A DNA stretch of 64,000 bases from Antilocapra americana. Taxonomy: Eukaryota; Chordata; Mammalia; Artiodactyla; Antilocapridae. Below, in pieces: positions 56,345 through 64,000 of this stretch (position 1 is the stretch's first letter; every line of letters starts with the position of its first letter). A program made the translations under genes and the position numbers. The stretch is taken from the NCBI GenBank assembly GCA_007570785.1, contig ML662442.1, forward strand, positions 36,715,818-36,779,817. The letters are read 5' to 3'. The notes under the pieces are model-generated. The model saw only the letters and a program-made list of their open reading frames with translations. It was not told the DNA's origin and did no database searches.

Positions 56345-57339
56345 TGATATTGGGTGATGATTGTTATTAATATAAATGCTTCATTAAAATATACAATGCA
56401 TGGTTATTTCAAAGATGTTAGTTTGAGAAAATTTTCTGCAAGAAAAGTTGCATAAATGTTTTAATTACTTGAAAGTCATCTTTGAACATTCTCGATTATA
56501 TTTAGGATTTATAATCTTAAGAATACAGAACTGAGTGATTTTTTTAATTGATTTAAATTATAATTCTGTATAACTATTTAAATTAGTAATTTAATATCTA
56601 TCTTTCCTGTAATTTTAGGACTGATAACATGTCTTTATAGAGAAGGGGTGATAGATAGTGTGCATATTAAACATTTTCTGAAAAATTCATATTTTAGGGT
56701 TACATTTTGCTAGTTGCTAAAAAAAAAAAAAGACTATCATAATAATAGGATAATTCCTTAAAGAAAGATCATTCTTTTTTTTTTCAAATTTTATATGACA
56801 CACTTGTATATTTAAGAAATGATTTTCCATAAGAACATCCAGCATTTCCTGAGTATTTTACCAGGTCCTATGCTTACTAAGTGCTTTTAAGTATTAATTT
56901 TCCTAACAATCATATGAAATAAGTACTTTTAGTATCCCCACATTTTACAAATCAGTAAGCAGAGGCAAAATCATAATTATGGTTTAGAAGTCTTAATATT
57001 ATATTACCTTACTTTAGTTCTTCAGTTTCTTATTTTAGTGCTTTAATTTCTTATTGGGCCTTTATCATGATATCACCAATCTATTAGGAATTTCTGTCTC
57101 TAAATTATTAAATTTATTGTCCATACAGAAATGTCTATTAGGCATTTCTGTCTCTAATTTGGTAACTATCTCATGTTTTACTCACAGCTCCTTATTTGTA
57201 GTTTACTTACTTAGATTGAAGCACTCCATCATCACTCTTAATCATAAGGAAATGAATAATGCAAAGAACACACCAGGTGGGATTTCTGTAGACCTGAGTG
57301 TCTATTTGCCTTTGTGGTTAAACTAGCCGTGAGTCTCGG

Positions 57340-57540
57340 TTTCCTTATATTGAAATAATGAAACTATAAGGTCCCTTCTACTCATAAATTCTTTGATTTC
57401 AGAATGGGAGATTCTCACTAGGCTGTGTACACTTCCGGGGTAGGACCTTGTGTTTTTGTCCCTAGTTTCTTGCATAGTACCTGGCACATAGCAGGTGCCC
57501 CATAAATGCTTGTTGAATAAATTAATGAATAAACAACAAA
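57340..57540 (+). mobile_element. L2/MIR-type 3' end
   Basis: TTCTTGCATAGTACCTGGCA, CATAGCAGGTGCCCCATAAA and TGCTTGTTGAATAAATTAAT match the L2-type 3' terminus. Text before 57420 may be a MIR remnant. Confidence 0.72.
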
Positions 57541-57829
57541 GTTCTATATAATCTTTAGTTTGCTTTAGAATATAAATTTATTGTTTAAAGTGTTCATTTT
57601 GTCATTTTTCCATTAATTATAAATTCGTGTTTTTAATGCCCTACCAGAGTGAGCATTTGATAATTGATTTTTAACTCCCTAAAATTCTTAGAGTATTATT
57701 TCAACCAATGTGAATATCACTGTTATGCAATTTTGCTAGAGTTCCATAATTTTAATACAGTATTAATTCAACATCCATGAATTAATTGGGCAAATAGTTG
57801 AAATTTAAGGTATTGATTATTAGGGAATG

Positions 57830-60235
57830 AAAACCCAGTTCTAGATATCTTCTGAGGAATCCATGGATTCCCTTTTCTCAGCATCCCCACTAACATTTGT
57901 TACATCTTGTCTTTATGGTGATAGTTATTTTAACAGATGTGAGGTGATATCTCACTGTGGTTTTGATTGTATTTCTTTGATGATTAATGACATTGTGCAC
58001 TTGATGTATCTGCTGGCCATCTGTGTATCTTCTTCTTTGGAAGAAGTCCTTGTTCAGTTCTTTTACGCATTTTTTAATTGAATGATGATATTGATGATTT
58101 TTGCTGTTGAGTTGAATACATTCCTGATATGTTTTGTATACTAACCACTTATCAAATAAATAGTTTGGAAATAGCTTCTCATACTTTGTACTTCTCATAC
58201 TTTCCTTTTCATTTTGTTCATTGTTTCCTGTTGTGCAGAAGCTAAAGAAACTTAACTCTGAAACTCTTTTACAGTCTTCATATTTTTATTGAGGGTTTGC
58301 TTAATGTAACTTCATAGAGTATGCAGATTCTGAATTGAATAATTTTTTATATTACCTGGATGACTTAGCCCCAATATGACAGGGATTTTGACATGAGTTT
58401 AACATGGATGTTATTGCATAGTGGCTAAGTGCATACATCTTTGTACATTATAAGCTCACAAACACAGTTTTGTAATTATTGCCTAATGCAGTTGTCTTTT
58501 AAATCACACAGAAGAAAAATAGTTAAAATATACTTAATGCTATTTCTTTTATTTACTCATGTAGTTACTTTTCCCAGTGATCTTTATTTTATGTGTAGAT
58601 ATAAGGTACTTATAAGTCCTTTCATTTTAACCAAAAGTCTCCATTTAGTATGTTTTTTGTAGCACAAATCTTCTAGGAGTGAATTTTCTGTTTTTGTATT
58701 TAGGAATATCTTACTTTCTTCTTTTTTTCCCTTTATCACTTGTCTCTCCTTTGTTTTTTGCAGAATAGTTTTGCCACATATAGAGTTCTTAACGACAGTC
58801 TTTCTTTTTTCACTTTGACTGTGTTATCTCACTGCCTTTTGGCCACCACAGTTTCTGATGAAAAGTCAACTGTTAATTCATGAGAATCTCTTGTACATGA
58901 GGAGTTATTTTCTTGCTACTCCCAAGATTTTATTTTTGTGTTTGTCTTTTGACAGTTCGACTATGATATGTGTAGGTGTGAAGTCTAATTGGAGTTTGTT
59001 GTTTCTTAGGTGTAGAGAGTAATGTTTTTCATCAATATTGGGAAATTTCCAGCCATTATTTCTTCAGATATATATATTCTTCCAGCCCTTTTCTATCTCT
59101 CCTCTCTTTTTGAGACTGCCATTATGTATATGTTTTTAGTCTTGACGGTGTCCCAAAGGGCACTGACACACTGATGATTTTTGCCAATTCTTTTTATGTT
59201 TATTGCTTAGACAGGATACTTTTAATTGCCCATCTTCCTTTGCTGATTATGTCTTTTGCCAGCTCAACATGCTCCTAAGCCTCTCTCCAGTGAAATATTC
59301 ATTTTAGTTATTTTACTTTTCTATTCCAAAATTGCTATATGGTTCTTTTTCCTTTGAATAGACTTTATTTTTTAGAGCAGTTTTACGTTTACAGCAAAAC
59401 TGAGTAGAAGTTCTAGAGATTTCCTATACACTCCCTACCCTCACACATGCATAGCCTAACTCATTATCCACCTCCTCCACTAGAGTAATATGTTTGTTAC
59501 AACTGATGAACCTATATTGATACCCAAAGACAATAGTTTACATTCGGGTTCACTCTTGGTGTTGTATATTTTATGGATTTGGACAAACATCTAATGACAT
59601 GTATCCACCATTAAGATGTCATGCAGTTCCCCTGCTCTCAAAATCCTCAGTGCTCTATTGATTCATCCTAGACCATCCGCCTCCTCAGCTAGTCACAGAT
59701 CTTTTTACTGTTTACATAATTTTGCCTTTTCCAGAATGTCATATAGTTGAAACCCTATAGTATGTAGCCTTTTGAGATTGGCTTCTTTCACTTAGTAATA
59801 GGTATTTAAGATTCATCGATATCTTTCATGACTTAATAGCTCATATCTTTTTAATACTGAATAATATTCCATCATCTGGATATATTATAGTTTGTTTATA
59901 CATTGATTTATGAAAGTACATCTTGGCTGCTTCAAAGATTTGGCAGTTATGAGCAGAGCTGCTGTAAACCTGTGTTTTGGCTTTTGTGTGGACGTAACTT
60001 TTCAGTTCCTTTGGGTAAATATCAAGGAGCAGAATTTCTGGACTGCATGGTAATAGTATGTTTACTTATCTTCCTAAGTGACTAGACTGTTCTGCATTCC
60101 TACCAGCAACGGGTGAGAGTTTCTCATGCTCCACAACCTTGCCAGATTTGTTGTTGTCAGTGTTCTGGATTTAGTGTTCTGATAGGTTTGTAGTGATATC
60201 TCATTGTTATTTAATAAAACTCTGCTTTAGCCATT
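57830..60235 (-). mobile_element. Antisense L1 remnants (ORF2 and 3' UTR)
   Basis: 57830-58260 (GTGAGGTGATATCTCACTGT, TTGGAAGAAGTCCTTGTTCA), 58660-59340 (TGCAGAATAGTTTTGCCACA, AAATTTCCAGCCATTATTTC) and 59345-60235 (TTTACGTTTACAGCAAAACT, TTCACTTAGTAATAGGTATT, AGATTTGGCAGTTATGAGCA) all read as reverse-strand L1. They may be several old insertions rather than one. 58260-58660 is less certain. Confidence 0.7.
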
Positions 60236-61385
60236 AAGTCTTGCTTATATGGCTTTAAGAGCTATGCGATTAGAGTCTTTCAGATAGTTCCTGGACATAC
60301 CCACAGCTTTGCATATGGACGTGGTTACAGTCTTTACTACCCAGTTCCATTTATAGAAAATTCTAGAAAGTGCACACTAGTCTATAGTGGTGGACAGTTG
60401 ATCAGTGACTGTGTGTGGGTAAGAAAGAAACAGGGATGTATTACAAAGGAGCACGAGGAATCTCTTGGAGGTGATGTAAATCTTCATCATTGTGATTGTC
60501 ATGATGGTTTCATGGGTTTGTATCTGTAATAAAACTTGAAGATGGTATACAGTTATACCGCAGTAAATTTTGGGGAAAATCAGTAAAGGTGTATGGGATT
60601 ATTAGTGGATCAAAGGTCTGTTAAAGAGGAATTTATAAGATTCTGTGGATCACAGCACAGTTGGAGGGATTGGCCTTGAATAGGAAATGGAACAGATAGT
60701 TTATCCTCTGAAGCTATAGAGGCAGAAGGAAGGATGATGTCAACATTTGTCAATTTACTAGGGAGATGATGAAGTAGGTACCTTCTTGTACGCCTCTCTT
60801 TTGTGTGTGTGAATCTTAAATGATGAGTGTTTTTAGTTACTGATGAAGACTGTGTGAAAATTTGCTGATCAAAGATAAGATTATAGAAGTGTTATAGTCT
60901 ACCTAAAGTAGGAGACCACTCATGTCACTAGTCTGCATGACTGTGTTGTTTTCTTTATTATAAGCCCAGTATAAGAAGGGAGAATTGGAGTTTTTCTGAT
61001 TGATGAGGTGGAAGGACAGAAAATGTAAGGTGGTTCAGAGTCAGAGAGGTTAGGAGGGACTCATAGGTTGGGGAGAATGTAGATAACACCATAAATTAAA
61101 AAGCAGATAAAACTTGTTCTTTGCCTTTTCCTTCTAGATCCCATAATATTATCTGCCTCCTGGCATTTTCTCATTTATATAGAGGCACATAGATAAGAGG
61201 CCTTTGGAGATTTGGAGAACATTAGTAACATTTCAGTCATTACTCTAAAATGATGGGACTGTGATTGCAGACACCTTCTGAGAGCAGAGTTGGATGCGGA
61301 GTAGAGAAGTCAGAGAATTTGTAACCACGGAATGAACTTGAAGAATGTGTACAGAATGGGAAGAAGCTTAAGAACTAGAATGAGG
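60236..61385. other. Unassigned intron
   Basis: No exon or confident repeat recognised in 1.15 kb. Contains AATAAAACT near 60212 but no LTR structure was visible. Confidence 0.45.
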
Positions 61386-61722
61386 GACTTCCCCAGTGGT
61401 ACAGTGAATAGGAATCCACTTGCCAATGCGGGGGACTGGGGTTCAGTCCCTGGTCCCAGAAGATTCCGCATACCTCAGAGCAACTAAGCCTGTGCACCAC
61501 AACTACTGAGCCCTTATTCTAGAGCCCGCGAGCCGCAACTAACAACTAACGAAGCTCATGCTCTATAGAGCCTGTGCCCTGCAACAAGAGACGTCATTGC
61601 AATGAAATCCCCACACACTGCAACGAAGAGGAGCCCCCCTCTCACCGCAGCTAAAGAAAGCCCACACATAGGAACAAAGACCCAGCACAGCCAAAAATAA
61701 AAGAAATAAATTAAAAAAGAAA
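61386..61722 (+). mobile_element. CHR SINE (sense, full length)
   Basis: It starts GGGACTTCCCCAGTGGTACA (tRNA-Glu head), passes through GCAACTAAGCCTGTGCACC and GAGCCCGCGAGCCGCAACTA, and ends CACAGCCAAAAATAAAAG with an A-rich tail. It is the only sense CHR in the window. Confidence 0.95.
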
Positions 61723-62896
61723 CTGTCATTACTATAAATAAACTGGAATGCATTACTACCTCAAGTTTCACTAATAAAAGTCATTTCACATTTTAATTTC
61801 ACTTGAATCTTGTTGACCAGAGGTGAATTATAATCCCATATCTTTATACAGTGCTTTACAGTTAACAATATGCCGTAACAAGGAATAATTCTGGATGATG
61901 AACATACTAGGAGCATGTAAACATGAACCTTTTTAGTCTGAGATTACAGGCGAGTTCTAATTTAATGTTTTTTACCTTTGTGGCCTGGGTAATCCTAAGG
62001 TTGCTAGGCTGGAAATGTGGTAAACAGCATTAATTCTGATCCCATTAATTTGTTTCCTGGTTATGCAATTCAAATATGTTTATTATAAAATTTTCAATGT
62101 GGAAAAAGCATTGTAAGAGCATCTGTTACACTCTTAGAAATAATCACTATTAATATTTTGTGTATGGTCTTCTAGACTTTTTCCTTTACAAAAATACTGA
62201 AGATTCTTTCCTGTAAGAATGGAGAGTCTATTAATTTTTTATAAAATGTAATTTCATCCATGGTAATACAAAGATACATTTTTAACTATCAAAATAATAA
62301 TCATGCTAGTTCTTTGGTATATAAGAAAGATTATAAGATCTAATTCCTGAGTACTTTTCAAAAAATTCACATGGTCCCAAAGAAAGTGAAGATAGACTGA
62401 AAGGAAGATTAGTCAAGGGAAATATGGTAGAGGGCATAGATTGAAGAAGGAAGAGAGAGAAAACCTGACTTCATGTCAGACTGCTGTCTTCCTCAGTTTT
62501 GGCTTGAGAAGCCACTGCCTCAGACCCCTCTGCCCAGCTTAGCCCAGTGTGTGTCCACCAGCATCCCAGCGTTGATGCTCCCATGGTGACACATGGCTTC
62601 AGCTGTTACGGACTGTCGCTTGCAGTTTTTCTCATAGCACAGAGCAGGCAGGGTAGAATGGCAGTTAAAAGATTATTTGCTACGTTTTTTGGGGTTTTTT
62701 TCATCTCATGCCACCATGGTGGTTTAGCAGGCTGCTATGTAAATATCAGTGGAATGCTTGGAACTTTCCCTTGTTTCCAAGGAATAAACACATTTTTTTT
62801 TAATTTATGAAAGGAAAATGATAACATACATGTTTGCTGTGGATTCCTTGAGAACTGTAAACTGTCTATAAGCATGGCTCTCATTCTTACTAATAC
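61723..62896. other. Unassigned intron with an old L1M-like part
   Basis: 62050-62340 (AAAGCATTGTAAGAGCATCT, TCTAGACTTTTTCCTTTACA) resembles an old antisense L1 3' region. The rest, including a GC-richer part at 62480-62700, is not recognised. Confidence 0.4.
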
Positions 62897-63200
62897 TTTT
62901 TTTAATGTTTATTTTTTTTAGTTTTTGGCTATGCTGGGTCTTTGTTGCTACGTGGGTTTTTCTCTAGTACCAGTGAGTGGGGGCTACTGTCTAGTTGTGT
63001 TCCATGAGCTTTTCATAGCAGTGACTTCTCTTGCTCCTGAACTCAGGCTCTAGGGCTTCAGTAGCTGTGGCTCAGGGGCTCTAGAGCACGGGTTCAGTAG
63101 TTGTGAGCTGGGCATGTGGGATCTTCCTGGATTAGGGATCCAACTCATGTCTCATGCATTGGCAAGTGGATTCGTTAGCACTGAATCACCAGGGAAGTCC
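62897..63200 (-). mobile_element. CHR SINE with perfect 11-bp target-site duplication
   Basis: Antisense CHR from TTTTTGGCTATGCTGGGTCT to CACCAGGGAAGTCC. CTTACTAATAC is repeated at 62886-62896 and 63201-63211. Confidence 0.95.
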
Positions 63201-63211
63201 CTTACTAATAC

Positions 63212-64000
63212 ATTTGTTTTTATCAACCTTAAAATTATTTTGTTAAATTTCATAAATTGAGAAATACCTGTTTATTCTCATTTAGATTAATTATATCGCA
63301 GTTGCTTTTGTGTTGCACTGAATGCAGATTTTTCTTTTAACGTGTGTCCAGTTTTATTAGAGTGTATAGATTTGTGGAAATACATCTGTGATTCAGGTAA
63401 TTTACCCTTTCTATGACTGGGACAGAATCAAAGTATTTTTGTGAGAAATACTAAAGGTAGAAAAAGTTTTCTTTTTTCAGTAGGCTTTTAACATGACCTG
63501 TAATAATTATTTTCATAAAAAGTTTGCATGATTTTGGAGACTGGAACTAAATTATATATGAAATCATCTTTGAGCAAAAATCTGTTCTTTGGTTTAATCC
63601 TTGTGTTCACCTTAGAAACAAATCGAAGTTTACTCTTGGGATTGAAGACTCAGGATATATATATATTTTTTTCTTCTTTAAGAATGTGTGTGTTTTTCCC
63701 CCCTTTCACTGGATAGAAATAGTTACTACTTTTCTCATTAATATATTTAGTTTCTTTGGCCTTTAGATACATATATTCTTACTGACTTATAATGAAAAGT
63801 GAAATCTTGTATGAGTTGGGGAAGAGGATTTGGGATTATTATAGGATGTATCTGGGAGATGCATATGGAGTCAGCACAAAGGGAGGGATCATCATAGGAT
63901 GGAAAATAAATCCTTTTAAAAGCTAGAAAGGGACAAGGGGCAGGTAAAAGGAGTTAACCAGCAGACAGATTCTCTAGTCCTCTGGTGTTTCTGTCTTGCT
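63212..64000. other. Unassigned intron
   Basis: AT-rich sequence, no exon found. A short (TA) tract lies at 63654-63667. Confidence 0.55.

Overview
The window is mammalian nuclear DNA from a ruminant, most likely a bovid (cattle, sheep, goat or buffalo type). Evidence: many BovB (RTE-clade) LINE copies, tRNA-Glu-derived Bov-tA/BovA SINEs, cetartiodactyl CHR SINEs and ruminant-type ERV LTRs, over older mammalian MIR, L2, hAT and L1M remnants. Base composition is AT-rich and CpG-poor. There are no bacterial or viral operons and no long intact reading frame outside retrotransposons.

The only host coding sequence I can support is one 76-bp exon on the + strand at 56236-56311. It is bounded by a pyrimidine tract plus AG and by GTAAGT. 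It encodes [10 protein letters not shown]...SMSACREIA, matching exon 2 of the Mediator kinase CDK19; the CDK8 paralogue differs in the first residues. So 1-56235 reads as part of CDK19 intron 1 and 56312-64000 as part of intron 2. Exon 1 and exon 3 were not found and probably lie outside the window.

Layout. 1-9.2 kb: old antisense L1, two ERV LTRs (1215-1733, 2775-3267), an inverted SINE pair inside L1, CHR SINEs and a BovB fragment. 9.2-14 kb: mostly unassigned, perhaps a decayed ERV at 9.4-11.3 kb. 14.1-16.3 kb: antisense L1 split by a BovB and a Bov-tA. 17-22 kb: L1M remnants, MIR, a hAT remnant, L1 3' ends, a BovB tail and a 48-bp tandem duplication. 23.5-26 kb: antisense BovB with the best-preserved reverse transcriptase. 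26.4-31 kb: SINEs and L1 tails. 32.9-36.5 kb: antisense L1 carrying two LTR insertions and a BovB. 36.8-39.2 kb: BovB piece, L2 and an old LTR. 41-45 kb: BovB copies and a CHR. 45.5-46.2 kb: sense L1 ORF2 fragment. 47.3-50.9 kb: near-full-length antisense BovB with a SINE insertion and an internal 218-bp duplication. 52-56 kb: CHR and nested Bov-tA elements. 57.8-60.2 kb: antisense L1. 61.4-63.2 kb: two CHR elements.

I found no undescribed multi-gene system. The useful signals are the CDK19 exon, readable nested-insertion histories with intact target-site duplications, internal duplications, a BovB/SINE chimera, and inverted repeat pairs that could form double-stranded RNA in CDK19 pre-mRNA. 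Repeat family names come from recognition by eye; edges without a stated target-site duplication are good to about 10-50 bp.
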